DNA of 64,000 nt, taken from NCBI RefSeq assembly GCF_900094565.1, contig NZ_FMAF01000003.1, forward strand, positions 310,001-374,000, written 5' to 3'. Made by a program: the position numbers and the translations under genes. Each line of letters opens with the position of its first letter. Within the stretch, counting starts at the first letter, position 1. Positions 8,843 to 17,558 of the stretch are shown in pieces. The notes under the pieces were generated by a model, which made no database searches, was not told where the DNA came from, and worked only from the letters and a program-made list of their open reading frames with translations. The DNA comes from Martinezella lusitana (lineage in GTDB: Bacteria; Pseudomonadota; Alphaproteobacteria; Rhizobiales; Rhizobiaceae).

Positions 8843-11448
8843 TTCCTCACGACCCCCTTTAGTCCGCCCCCGATGAGGAATGTGGCATCCATCAACGCGA
8901 TCATGGGACTCACACCTCCCGAAACAGCCAGATAGCGGGGCTGCCATTCGGGATGGAATTTGGATTTGAAGGCACGAAGCCCTTTGAAATTGTAGAAACG
9001 TTCGCCGTGCTCGAACACGGTCCCTCCGACCCTGTCCCAAACCGGCGCCGACTCCCGTCTCGACATGCCCGAAAGCGGCGCCATGCCCAGATTGAATCGA
9101 TAAAACCCCTGCTCCTTGAGGTATTCGAGGATCTTCACGAACAGAAAATCCATCGATCCCTTCGGAGCATCGGGCGAAAAACGCATCAGATCGACGGACC
9201 CCTCCTCCTTGGTTTCCGTCATCAGAATATTCGCAAAAGCGACGATCTTACCATCCTTTTTCAACACGCCGACCGGCTGCGAGCTCACGTAGTCCGGATC
9301 GAAGGCGCCCAGCGAAAAACCCTTTTCCTTGGCATTGTGATCTGCGAGCCACGTATCCGAAACATGCTCAAGCTGATCCATGATTTCGGGCACATGTTGA
9401 GGGTCGATAACGGCAAATTCTAGTCCGTCACGCACTGCTCTGCTCGCTGTTTGCCGAAGATTGGCCCATTTGCCGCCCTTCAGCTCGAAATTTGCGAGCT
9501 GAACCACCGCCAGTTCGCCAAGCTTGAAGGCACGCAGGCCGGCATCCGCGCAATAGGACAACAGCGCTGGCGAGATCTGATAGAAGACCGAGCGGCAACC
9601 GGCGGCACGGGCAGCCTCGACAAATCGCCAGATGAGATCGGGGAGTGCCTGACGTGGGCCGACGGGATCGAACAGCGCGATCCACGAACGGCCCTGCTTG
9701 CCATACATGATGAAGGCATCGCCCTTTTCGGAGAACATGATGCTCTTATCGCCCATGCGCACCAGATTGGCGTCGGCGACCCCCTGTTTCCGGACGATTT
9801 CGACGGCCCGTTCGACCGCATGGTCCGTAACCGGTTCCAGCCGCTTCGTCGCCGGACGCAACAGGCTGAAGATCGCGATCGCCGATGAAACAATGGAAAT
9901 GCCGAGCACGGCGCGAAGGCCGCGCGGGGCCTCGTCTGCGAATTCAAATTGCCACCAGAGCTGATTGCTGTAGCCGACATCGCGGTAGACGAAGAACAGG
10001 ATGACGACGGCGCCGATGCAGATGACGGCAATGGCCGTCAACCATCCGGCCGTGAGCGCTTGGCTCAGCAGAGATGCCGGGCGGGTGAACAGCCGGCGGC
10101 TGACGACGAGGCTGAAGACGAGAAACGCCAGCAACCCGGCCTCGACGATGGCAATGGCCTTCAAGAGCGATAGCAGCAGTGCAAACACCGCCGAGAAGAT
10201 CGACACCCACCAGGCACCGTCGAGACGCTGGCTGAGACCGCGCGCGGCAACGATCATGGCCACGCCCAGAATGCTGGAAAGGAAATGCGCGCTTTCGACG
10301 AGCGGCAGGGGCACATAGTCGGAAAGGACGATCAGGTTCTGGTCGGGCGTTGGTGTCACGCTCGAAAATACCAGCATCATGCCGAGCAGCAGCCCGAAAG
10401 CCGACAGCAGCTGCGGCATCAGCCTGCCACCGACACGGCGCATGCTGGAGGCAACCGGATGATCGACGAAACGGCGCAATTCCGCCACCGAGATCGCCGC
10501 GATCGCGATGACGAGCGGAATGACGTTGTAGATGACGCGATAGAGAACCAGCGAACTCAGAACGGCGTCCTCATTCACCGAGCTCCCGAGCCAGGCGATG
10601 ATGATCGTCTCGAAAACGCCGAAGCCGGCTGGAACGTGACTCAGCACGCCGAGACCGACAGCGATGGCATAGATGGCCAGAAAGGCCGGCCAGGCGATCG
10701 CCGTTTCAGGCAACAACACGTAGAGCACAGAGGCCGATGCCGCGATATCGAATGCGGTCACCAGGAATTGCCGCGACCAGGTGCGCGAATCCGGCAGACG
10801 AACGGCGATCGGCCCAATGCGCACTTCCCGGCCGTTGCGGCCGATAAAGACGACGAAGGCAAGTGCCGCAAGAATGGCGACGGCAATCAGACGAAGCCAC
10901 AGGCCGTCGACATTGATCAGCGGTCCGATCTCGTCGGCGATGACCAACAATGCGATGGCGCCGACGGCGGCAAGGCCGAGGCCGAAGGCAAGCGTTACGA
11001 AAGCGATGACGCGGGTGATATCGTCAGGCGACAGGCCGAGCCGCGTATAGGCGCGGTAGCGGATCGCGCCGGCGCTGAGCGCGCCGAAGCCAGCGGTATT
11101 GCCGACCGCGTAGGCGCTGAAAGAGGTCAGCGCCACATGCGGAAATGGCAGCCGCTTGCCGATATATTCCAGCGCGTTCTGGTCGTAATAGATCAGGGAG
11201 ACGAAGCTCAGCCCCGTAAACAGCAGGGCGAGCAGAATGGAGGAAATCTTCGTCGTCGTCAGGGCATGCACGACGTCGTCGTAGCGCACTTCATTGGTCA
11301 GATCGAAGATTGCATAGGCGGCAATACAGAAGACGGCGACGGTCAGAACGGCGACGATCAGCGTGCGGTAGCGGTTCAGAAAGCCGCTGATACCGCCACG
11401 CTCTTCCAATTCTTCATCGGCTTTTTCCAAATCGATCGGCGTCGACAT
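8839..11448 (-). CDS. lpiA: Lysyl-phosphatidylglycerol synthase/flippase MprF (LpiA)
   Basis: 869 residues, full length for MprF. The N-terminal 530 residues or so hold many membrane helices, the flippase part, after a cytosolic leader containing DLEKADEELEERGG. The C-terminal DUF2156 domain, with FSEKGDAFIMYGKQGRSWIALFDPVG cut here into its recognisable pieces SEKGDAFIMYGKQG and ALFDPVG, transfers lysine from Lys-tRNA to phosphatidylglycerol. FYNFKGLRAFKSKFHPEWQP near the end is typical, read as the pieces FYNFKGLRAFKSKF and HPEWQPRYL. Adding lysine makes the membrane less anionic and protects from acid and cationic peptides. In Rhizobium and Sinorhizobium the homologue lpiA is induced by low pH. 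Confidence 0.95.
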   Translation of the reverse strand: MSTPIDLEKADEELEERGGISGFLNRYRTLIVAVLTVAVFCIAAYAIFDLTNEVRYDDVVHALTTTKISSILLALLFTGLSFVSLIYYDQNALEYIGKRLPFPHVALTSFSAYAVGNTAGFGALSAGAIRYRAYTRLGLSPDDITRVIAFVTLAFGLGLAAVGAIALLVIADEIGPLINVDGLWLRLIAVAILAALAFVVFIGRNGREVRIGPIAVRLPDSRTWSRQFLVTAFDIAASASVLYVLLPETAIAWPAFLAIYAIAVGLGVLSHVPAGFGVFETIIIAWLGSSVNEDAVLSSLVLYRVIYNVIPLVIAIAAISVAELRRFVDHPVASSMRRVGGRLMPQLLSAFGLLLGMMLVFSSVTPTPDQNLIVLSDYVPLPLVESAHFLSSILGVAMIVAARGLSQRLDGAWWVSIFSAVFALLLSLLKAIAIVEAGLLAFLVFSLVVSRRLFTRPASLLSQALTAGWLTAIAVICIGAVVILFFVYRDVGYSNQLWWQFEFADEAPRGLRAVLGISIVSSAIAIFSLLRPATKRLEPVTDHAVERAVEIVRKQGVADANLVRMGDKSIMFSEKGDAFIMYGKQGRSWIALFDPVGPRQALPDLIWRFVEAARAAGCRSVFYQISPALLSYCADAGLRAFKLGELAVVQLANFELKGGKWANLRQTASRAVRDGLEFAVIDPQHVPEIMDQLEHVSDTWLADHNAKEKGFSLGAFDPDYVSSQPVGVLKKDGKIVAFANILMTETKEEGSVDLMRFSPDAPKGSMDFLFVKILEYLKEQGFYRFNLGMAPLSGMSRRESAPVWDRVGGTVFEHGERFYNFKGLRAFKSKFHPEWQPRYLAVSGGVSPMIALMDATFLIGGGLKGVVRK

Positions 11449-11879
11449 GTTCTACCTGTTTATCTTGACTTTCGCCCGGCCCGATTGCTCGGATATTCAG
11501 CAACAGCGACGATGCATCTTCGTATTGCCGTCTACACTTCTTTCGACAGGCCCGTTGTCACGCGAGCTCCCATCATTCTGAATTTAGGCAATTTTGGCGC
11601 AGGCCCCATTCCACCAGCGCTGGATCGGCCATTATTTAAAGGAATTTGTCATTCATCCCGAATTTTAGCTTATCCACACACAAAAGTGATCGTCGCATCC
11701 CACCTTAGGCGCAGCTCCCTATCAGGAAATTATAACAAGGTCACCTCTCCCCACGCGCCTTTCGAACGAACATATCGTCCCACCCTCACACGCGCCCGCA
11801 ACGCAAGTTTGCTTGAGCGTTTCAGGCTGATCATATGCAGCGCTGCCGAGCGATGCAGCCAGCCGAGATAAATGCGGGA
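11449..11879. other. Upstream region of lpiA
   Basis: About 430 bases without a credible gene; an open frame here on the plus strand is a shadow of lpiA extended outward. GC is lower around 11580-11740, with AT-rich patches such as TTATTTAAAGGAATTTG. It must contain the lpiA promoter and any acid-response operator, but I could not identify a specific site. Confidence 0.5.
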
Positions 11880-12743
11880 TCAGGCCTTCTCGTTCAGCCG
11901 CAGCAGCTCCTTCAGCTTCTCGTCGGTCCCGTCGTCCTCAAGGGGTGTGTAGACGACCAGCTTCATATCCGTTCGATCGATAACGGCAAGCGCGGTATAT
12001 TCAAACGTCATCAAGCCCCCGTGCGGGTGGCACAAGCGCTTGTGGCCGGCCAGCGGCCGCTGCACCTCCTGCCTGGGCCACCAGGCGCGAAACTCCGGGC
12101 TATCTCGCATCAAGGTCGTTACCAGCCGCTCGAAATCAGGATCGCCGGCATAGCGGGCGCTATCGGCACGGAACATCGCGAGAGAGGTCACCGCAACGCT
12201 CTCCCAATCGACCAGAAGCTGCCGATGCGTGGGATCGGTGAATACGCGATGTATTGTATTACGGGCATCGCCCTGCAACAGGCCATAATCCCCGAAAAGT
12301 GCCACAGCAGCCGAATTCCAGGCCAGCACGTCCCAGCGTCGGCCGAGGATATAGGCCGGCTGGCCGCTCAGGCTTGACAGCATCCGCCGCAAAGATTCGG
12401 GAACTTGTTCCGGTCCCTGCGATATCGTCTCTGTCGGCGGTCGATCGCTCAAGGCAAAGAGATGCCGCCGCTCGGCAGCATCAAGCCTCAAAGCGTCGGC
12501 GAGCGCCGACAGCACTTCCGCCGATGCGCGTACGTCCCGCCCCTGCTCCAGCCAGGTGTACCAGGTGGCCCCGACGCCGGCGAGAAGCGCCACCTCCTCC
12601 CGCCTGAGCCCCGGCGTCCGCCGGCGGAACCCGCCCGGCAGCCCGACGCCGGCCGGCGTCAGCTTCTCCCGGCGCGAGCGCAGGAAAGCACCGAATTCGC
12701 GGCGTCTGGCGGCGAGAACCGCCTCGTTCTGATGGATGTTCAT
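11880..12743 (-). CDS. XRE-family regulator with MmyB-like ligand-binding domain
   Basis: 287 residues. The N-terminal HTH (about residues 12-75) reads FLRSRREKLTPAGVGLP, then GLRREEVALLAGVGATWYTWLEQGRD, the classic helix pair of this group. It is followed by LSALADALRLDAAERRHLFALSD. The remaining 190 residues match the MmyB-like domain, a PAS-like pocket reported to bind fatty acids in homologues (NSAAVALFGDYG, NTIHRVFTDP, HPHGGLMTFEYTAL). It is transcribed divergently from an SDR gene about 100 bases away. Regulation of that SDR pair is the usual arrangement for this family. Confidence 0.9.
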   Translation of the reverse strand: MNIHQNEAVLAARRREFGAFLRSRREKLTPAGVGLPGGFRRRTPGLRREEVALLAGVGATWYTWLEQGRDVRASAEVLSALADALRLDAAERRHLFALSDRPPTETISQGPEQVPESLRRMLSSLSGQPAYILGRRWDVLAWNSAAVALFGDYGLLQGDARNTIHRVFTDPTHRQLLVDWESVAVTSLAMFRADSARYAGDPDFERLVTTLMRDSPEFRAWWPRQEVQRPLAGHKRLCHPHGGLMTFEYTALAVIDRTDMKLVVYTPLEDDGTDEKLKELLRLNEKA

Positions 12744-12845
12744 CCATGCATCATAGCAGGATCGATACTAGGATAAAGCCGGAACTGTTTATCGCCTTCT
12801 CAAGCTGTCAAATATCGTCGCGGAAACGAAATGGAGGCGCCGGCG

Positions 12846-13664
12846 ATGGACATGAGCGACAAGACGATACTGATCACCGGCTCGACTGATGGCGTCGGCA
12901 GGCGGGTCGCAGAACGGCTAGCCCTGACGGGGGCGATGGTGCTGGTGCACGGCCGCGACAAGCCGCGCGCAGAGCATCTGCTGTCCACCATTCGCGATGC
13001 GGGCGGCAAGGCGGCCTTCTACCCGGCCGACCTTTCGTCGCTGGATGATGTGCGCAGCCTGGCGGGTGCGATCGAACGCGACCACACTCGGCTCGACGTT
13101 CTGATCAACAATGCCGGCATCGGCACCGGCGGCGGTAACGCAAAACGCGAGCTCAGCCGCGACGGGCATGAACTGCGCTTTGCGGTGAACTATCTCGCCG
13201 GCTTCCTGCTGACACGCCGCTTGTTGCCGCTGTTGAAGGCAAGCGGCCATGCACGCATCGTCAATGTATCCTCCGCAGGACAGCAACCGATAGACTTCCG
13301 TGACGTCATGCTGACCCGCGACTACAGCGGCGCGCGTGCCTATTGCCAGAGCAAATTGGCGCAGGTCATGTTCACCCTCGACCTTGCCGAGGAACTGGCC
13401 GGCTCGGGCGTTACCGCCAATTGCCTGCACCCGGCAACCTATATGGATACCACCATGGTGCGGCAGGCCGGCGCAGCGCCGATCAGCACCGTCGATCAAG
13501 GTGCAGACGCCATTCTCAATCTCGTTGCCGGTTCCGACACCGAAGGCTCCTCCGGTCTCTATTACGATAGGCGACGGCCCTCCCGCGCCAATGCCCAAGC
13601 CTATGATGCAAGCGCCCGCGCGCGCCTGCGCACCCTCAGCCGGGATCTTACCGGCCTCGCCTGA
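12846..13664 (+). CDS. Short-chain dehydrogenase/reductase (classical active site)
   Basis: 272 residues from the ATG at 12846, preceded by GGAGG at 12833-12837. The in-frame ATG at 12831 lies on top of that site and is unlikely. Cofactor motif TGSTDGVGRRVAERL and the NNAG block INNAGIGTGGG are present, as is the catalytic set: Ser in NVSSAGQ and YCQSK (YxxxK). Tyr and Lys in ARAYCQSKLAQ make it catalytically competent. Substrates in this retinol-dehydrogenase-like branch are unknown. It sits opposite the MmyB-type regulator and 43 bases ahead of a second, atypical SDR. Confidence 0.9.
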   Translation: MDMSDKTILITGSTDGVGRRVAERLALTGAMVLVHGRDKPRAEHLLSTIRDAGGKAAFYPADLSSLDDVRSLAGAIERDHTRLDVLINNAGIGTGGGNAKRELSRDGHELRFAVNYLAGFLLTRRLLPLLKASGHARIVNVSSAGQQPIDFRDVMLTRDYSGARAYCQSKLAQVMFTLDLAEELAGSGVTANCLHPATYMDTTMVRQAGAAPISTVDQGADAILNLVAGSDTEGSSGLYYDRRRPSRANAQAYDASARARLRTLSRDLTGLA

Positions 13665-13707
13665 CCTCATCAATTCCATCATCCACATTCAAAAAAGGAA
13701 ACACGAC

Positions 13708-14424
13708 ATGTCACACCAACATGCCGTCATTATCGGCGGCTCGTCCGGTATCGGCCTTGCAACCGCAGCCGATCTTCTCGAAAAGGGCTATCGCGTCACG
13801 ATCACGGGTCGCGACGAGACCAAACTGCAGACGGCGGCGCAAAGCCTTGCGGGCGAGGTCGCGACCATCGTCATGGATGCCGCCGACCTCGACACTCTTC
13901 CCGAAACCTTCAAGACGATCGGCCCTCTCGATCATCTCGTTCTGGCGCTCGGCGGCGGCAATGGCGGCGGCCCCTTCGCCACGGTCGATCTCGCCGACCT
14001 CAGGAAGGGCTTCGAGCAAAAGACATTGGCACATTTTGCCTGCGCTCAGGCCTGCCTTCCCTTTCTTTCGAAGGAAGGCAGCATCACCTTCGTCTCGGCC
14101 GTCTCTGCTCAAGCCGCCCTGCCAGGCACGGCTGGACTCGGCGCCGTCAACGCCGCCATTGCCGCGCTTGCGCCCATTCTGGCGGTCGAGCTGAAACCGA
14201 TCCGGGTGAATTGCGTTTCCCCCGGCGTCGTCGACACGCCCTGGTGGGATTTCATCGGCGAAGATCAGAAGGTGCCGGTTTTTGCCGGCTTTGCCGCGCG
14301 CACCCCGGTCGGGCGCATCGGTCGCCCCGAGGACATTGCCCAGGCCATCGCCTTTCTGATCGGCAACGGTTTCACAACCGGCCACACATTGATCTGCGAC
14401 GGCGGAATTCGCCTCGGCCAATGA
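13708..14424 (+). CDS. Atypical SDR lacking the catalytic Tyr-x3-Lys
   Basis: 238 residues from the ATG at 13708, with AAAGGAA upstream. The Rossmann cofactor motif is intact (IIGGSSGIGLATA, residues 8-20), and the C-terminus (IGRPEDIAQAIAFLIGN, TGHTLICDGG) is that of classical SDRs. Where YxxxK is expected, residues 144-148 read LGAVN, so both catalytic Tyr and Lys are replaced; Ser130 remains. NNAG is replaced by ALGGGNGGG. It may have a non-canonical chemistry or a binding role. It probably shares a transcript with the SDR upstream and the control of the XRE regulator. Confidence 0.85.
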   Translation: MSHQHAVIIGGSSGIGLATAADLLEKGYRVTITGRDETKLQTAAQSLAGEVATIVMDAADLDTLPETFKTIGPLDHLVLALGGGNGGGPFATVDLADLRKGFEQKTLAHFACAQACLPFLSKEGSITFVSAVSAQAALPGTAGLGAVNAAIAALAPILAVELKPIRVNCVSPGVVDTPWWDFIGEDQKVPVFAGFAARTPVGRIGRPEDIAQAIAFLIGNGFTTGHTLICDGGIRLGQ

Positions 14425-14466
14425 TGCCAATCGCGCCATTGTCGATGCCGATCGGCGATGGCCCTC

Positions 14467-14904
14467 TCATTCCCGACCGACATCCGCCTGAAGCCGTGTC
14501 AGGATCTCGATCAGCTTCGGCGCCATGTCGCGGATTTCGACAAGGTGGATGGCGCTCAGGCGGTGGAGGACATCCTCGGATTTTTGCGTCAATTGCAGCG
14601 TCTGGCGACGCTTGTCCGCAGGATCGGTATTCCTCGTGGCATAGCCGGCGTCGATCAGGCGGCCGACCAGTTCGGTGGCGGTATGAGGGGCGATCAGCAG
14701 CCGCTCGGCCAGCATGCCGATAGTCATCGTCTCGCCTGGGCGGCTCCCCTTGATGGCAAGCAATGCCTGGTGCTGCTGTGGCGGCAGGCCGGCCTCATGC
14801 GCCGCGGACGTGCTGAAATCCGTGAATTTGCGCAGTGTATAACGCAAGGTGGCCAAGGCCTCGTAATCCGCCTGCGACAAGGTCGTTTCCAAACTCTGCA
14901 CCAT
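14467..14904 (-). CDS. MarR-family transcriptional regulator
   Basis: 145 residues from the ATG at 14904 (MVQSLETTLSQADYEAL). A longer in-frame start at 15066 is unlikely because it would run over the divergent promoter. The winged-helix core reads QHQALLAIKGSRPGETMTI, then GMLAERLLIAPHTATELVGRL, and the wing DPADKRRQTLQLT, which is the MarR DxRxxxLxLT signature. It points away from the ClC gene, and a perfect inverted repeat lies between the two genes. It therefore probably represses itself and the transporter. No ligand can be inferred. Confidence 0.88.
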   Translation of the reverse strand: MVQSLETTLSQADYEALATLRYTLRKFTDFSTSAAHEAGLPPQQHQALLAIKGSRPGETMTIGMLAERLLIAPHTATELVGRLIDAGYATRNTDPADKRRQTLQLTQKSEDVLHRLSAIHLVEIRDMAPKLIEILTRLQADVGRE

Positions 14905-14945
14905 CAAATCGTCCTTTTTGCCGCAGCCGGCGATCTCAGTTGATT

Positions 14946-14964
14946 TATATCGCATTACGATATA
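14946..14964. promoter_or_regulatory. Palindromic operator between marR and clc
   Basis: TATATCG-CATTA-CGATATA: seven-base arms with a five-base centre, the size and symmetry of MarR-dimer sites. It lies about 40 bases upstream of the marR start and about 67 bases upstream of clc, well placed to control both. Confidence 0.6.
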
Positions 14965-15030
14965 TTTGCCATCTCGACCCAGGGAAGCGGCTGAATGATG
15001 GCCGTGCACGCTTAGCACAGAAGGCAGCCA

Positions 15031-16830
15031 ATGCAGGACACCGGCACTTTGCAAAATCACAGTCACGATTTCTCCGGAGGAGCCTCCCGCAAGGACAATG
15101 GCGATTTCACCACCGATAAGCGCGTCCTGCTGCTGGTGGCCATGGCGGTGGTGGTCGGCACTGGCGGCGCCCTTGCCGCCTGGGCGCTGATCAATCTCAT
15201 CGCACTTGTCAGCAATGCCGTCTGGCTGTTCCAGATCAGCACGGAGCCATTATCCTTCACCACGGTGGCGCGCTCGCCCTGGATGGTGGCGGCACCCATC
15301 CTCGGTGGCCTCGTCATCGGACTGATGGCGCGCTATGGCTCGGAGAAGATCCGCGGCCATGGAATTCCGGAAGCCATCGAGGCCATCCTGATCGGCGGCA
15401 GCCGCATGTCGCCGAAAGTGGCGGTGCTCAAGCCGCTGTCATCCGCCATCTCCATCGGCTCCGGCGGCCCCTTCGGCGCGGAAGGTCCGATCATCATGAC
15501 CGGCGGCGCCATCGGCTCGCTCTTCGCCCAGCTGTTCCATCTCAGCGCCGCCGAACGCAAGACGTTGCTTGTCGCCGGCGCCGCTTCAGGCATGACGGCC
15601 ATCTTCGGAACACCCATCGCCGCCGTGATGCTCGCCGTCGAGCTGCTATTGTTCGAGTGGAAACCGCGCAGCTTCATTCCCGTCGTCGTCGCCGCCTGTG
15701 TCTCGATCATCTGGCGTCCGATGCTGATCGGCAGTGGTGCATTGTTTCCGGCGCATTTCGAGATGGCGCTTTCATGGTGGAGCATTCTGTTCGCCGTAGG
15801 CCTCGGCATCATCTCCGGCTTGCAGTCCGGCCTGCTGACGACCCTGCTTTATCGGATAGAGGATGCATTCGAGAAACTGCCGATCCATTGGATGTGGTGG
15901 CCTGCCCTCGGAGGCTTGGTGGTCGGCCTTGGCGGATTGATCGAGCCTCGCGCACTCGGCGTCGGCTATGACATCATCGCCGATCTGCTGCACAGCCGCA
16001 TCTCCGCGGGCGCCGTCCTGGCGATCCTCCTGGTCAAGGCTGGCATCTGGCTGGTTGCTCTTTCCTCGGGCACGTCGGGCGGCGTATTGGCGCCGCTCCT
16101 CATTCTCGGCGGCGCGCTCGGCTGGCTGGTGGGTCTCGTCCTGCCGGGCGATCCCGGCTTCTGGGCGTTGCTGGGCATGGCGGCGATGATGGGCGGCACC
16201 ATGCGTGCGCCGCTGACAGGCACCTTCTTCGCCGTCGAACTAACAGGAGACATGAACGCGCTGGTGCCTCTGCTTGCGGCCACGGTCTCGGCCTATGCCG
16301 TCACCGTTCTGCTGTTGCGCCGTTCCATTCTGACAGAGAAGATCGCCCGGCGCGGCCAGCACATCACCCGCGAATACGGCATCGACCCGTTCGAGCTGAC
16401 GCGTGCCGCCGACATCATGATGTCCAAGGTGGATACCATGCCCGCGACCATCCGCCTGTCCGAAGCTTTGGCTCAGATGACCGAGCGACCGGATGCGCAT
16501 CGTTTCTATCCCGTCGTCGAGAGCGACGGGCGCTTGGTCGGCATGATCTCGCGCGCCGATGCCCTTCGTTGGCAGAACCAACCGGAACTGGGTGAACAAT
16601 CACTTTATGACATGATCTCGGACAGCTCCATTCCGGTGGTGCATGCCGAAGACACGGTCGGTCGCGTTGCCGACGTGATGATACAGGCCGATACCGGGCG
16701 CGTTCCCGTCGTGGAAGCGCAAACCGGGAGGCTTGTAGGTCTCATCACTCGGAAGGATCTGTTGCGGCTGCGCAGCGCGGGAAATCGCGCAGAGCTCGAA
16801 CGCGGAGCCTATCTGCGTTCACGAAGCTGA
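15031..16830 (+). CDS. ClC-family chloride transporter/channel with CBS pair
   Basis: 599 residues. The membrane core (about 30-435) shows the ClC motifs GHGIPE (109-114), GSGGPFGAEGP (143-153, external gating Glu151) and SGTSGGVLAP. The equivalent of the E. coli E202/E203 pair reads VELL (203-206), so the internal proton glutamate is a Leu. This suggests uncoupled conduction or a different proton path (inference). The C-terminal 150 residues form two CBS domains (VMSKVDT-like MMSKVDTMPAT, and SIPVVHAEDTVGRVADVM), which bind adenine nucleotides in homologues. It is controlled probably by the divergent MarR. Confidence 0.92.
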   Translation: MQDTGTLQNHSHDFSGGASRKDNGDFTTDKRVLLLVAMAVVVGTGGALAAWALINLIALVSNAVWLFQISTEPLSFTTVARSPWMVAAPILGGLVIGLMARYGSEKIRGHGIPEAIEAILIGGSRMSPKVAVLKPLSSAISIGSGGPFGAEGPIIMTGGAIGSLFAQLFHLSAAERKTLLVAGAASGMTAIFGTPIAAVMLAVELLLFEWKPRSFIPVVVAACVSIIWRPMLIGSGALFPAHFEMALSWWSILFAVGLGIISGLQSGLLTTLLYRIEDAFEKLPIHWMWWPALGGLVVGLGGLIEPRALGVGYDIIADLLHSRISAGAVLAILLVKAGIWLVALSSGTSGGVLAPLLILGGALGWLVGLVLPGDPGFWALLGMAAMMGGTMRAPLTGTFFAVELTGDMNALVPLLAATVSAYAVTVLLLRRSILTEKIARRGQHITREYGIDPFELTRAADIMMSKVDTMPATIRLSEALAQMTERPDAHRFYPVVESDGRLVGMISRADALRWQNQPELGEQSLYDMISDSSIPVVHAEDTVGRVADVMIQADTGRVPVVEAQTGRLVGLITRKDLLRLRSAGNRAELERGAYLRSRS

Positions 16831-16846
16831 GGGAGGAGGAATGGCG

Positions 16847-16888
16847 TCGGCGGGGCACCAGAACCTCGCGGCGCCTTCTTTCGCTGAC
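16847..16888 (+). terminator. Possible terminator after clc
   Basis: GGCG..GGCGGGG, a loop, then CCTCGCGGCGCC followed by TTCTTTC. The stem has mismatches, so confidence is low. Confidence 0.35.
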
Positions 16889-16919
16889 TGCAGAAAATTA
16901 AGAGCGATCCACGACGACC

Positions 16920-17066
16920 GATGGATGTTTACGATCCTGGGTGCCTACAAACGTAGGTGGGCGCCGTGTGTCTAAGCCCAGGGGCCTAGCCAGGGACAGC
17001 TCCCTTTGGATCGAGTATGGCCCCAGGGATTGTGGTTCCTGTCGGGAAGCGCAGACCGCACGTCCT
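16920..17066 (-). ncRNA. ssrS: 6S RNA
   Basis: A non-coding stretch directly downstream of zapA, where alphaproteobacterial ssrS is found. On the minus strand the ends pair (TGCGGTC with GATCGTA, extended by GGA/TCC). An inner stem CCCTGGGGCC faces GGCCCCTGGG with one mismatch. The apex AGGGAgctgTCCCT closes it, and a large open bubble containing a small hairpin CCTACGTTTGTAGG lies on the 3' side. That is the 6S plan, mimicking an open promoter and binding the housekeeping RNA polymerase. TTATAT at 17067-17072 is a fitting -10 box. The ends are approximate. Confidence 0.8.
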
Positions 17067-17129
17067 ATATAAGGCGGATTCCTGCATCGCACCAGTGGGT
17101 GCGAGCAGGCGGTTCGAGAAATATGATAC

Positions 17130-17507
17130 TCAATTCGGCTCGGCGCTCGACCGGACCAGCAGTTTTTCGGTGATACCCTGAATCCGCGTCGTCACCTCGT
17201 CGATGACAGTGGCCAGCGTTTCATCGGCGCGGGTACTGGCGGCAAGCACAGTGTCGCGGTTGTTGCGCAGGTTCTCAAGTTCGGCTTCCAATGTCGAGAC
17301 GCGGCGCGTCAGCTCCGACACCTCATCCATGATCATGATGCCGGCCATGACGGTCAGGCGCAGATCGCCAATCTCGCCGAACTGGCTCTTCAAATGCAGA
17401 ACATAGCGGTCGAAACGATTGGCGAGATCCGTCAGATGCTCTTCTTGCCCCTCTTCGCAGGCCATCCGGTAGGCTTTGCCGTCGATCGTTACCGTTACCT
17501 GTGCCAT
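17130..17507 (-). CDS. zapA: Cell division protein ZapA
   Basis: 125 residues. It begins MAQVTVTIDGKAYRMACEEG, the ZapA start with the beta-strand pair and the glycine-rich turn. It continues with LANRFDRYVLHLKSQFGEIG, then LTVMAGIMIMDEVSELTRRV, and ends in a coiled coil (STLEAELENLRNNRD). ZapA tetramers bundle FtsZ filaments at the division site. It is the promoter-distal partner of the DUF4164 gene about 50 bases upstream, and 6S RNA follows. This zapA-ssrS order is conserved in alphaproteobacteria. Confidence 0.93.
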   Translation of the reverse strand: MAQVTVTIDGKAYRMACEEGQEEHLTDLANRFDRYVLHLKSQFGEIGDLRLTVMAGIMIMDEVSELTRRVSTLEAELENLRNNRDTVLAASTRADETLATVIDEVTTRIQGITEKLLVRSSAEPN

Positions 17508-17558
17508 TCGACTTTCCGATCATTGCCGCTGGTGGCGACGGCTGCGCCCCGTGAAGGA

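Noticed and set aside
10285..11871. A 528-residue plus-strand frame over the start of lpiA
   Set aside because: It is antisense to the mprF membrane domain and has charge-rich, repeat-free nonsense composition.
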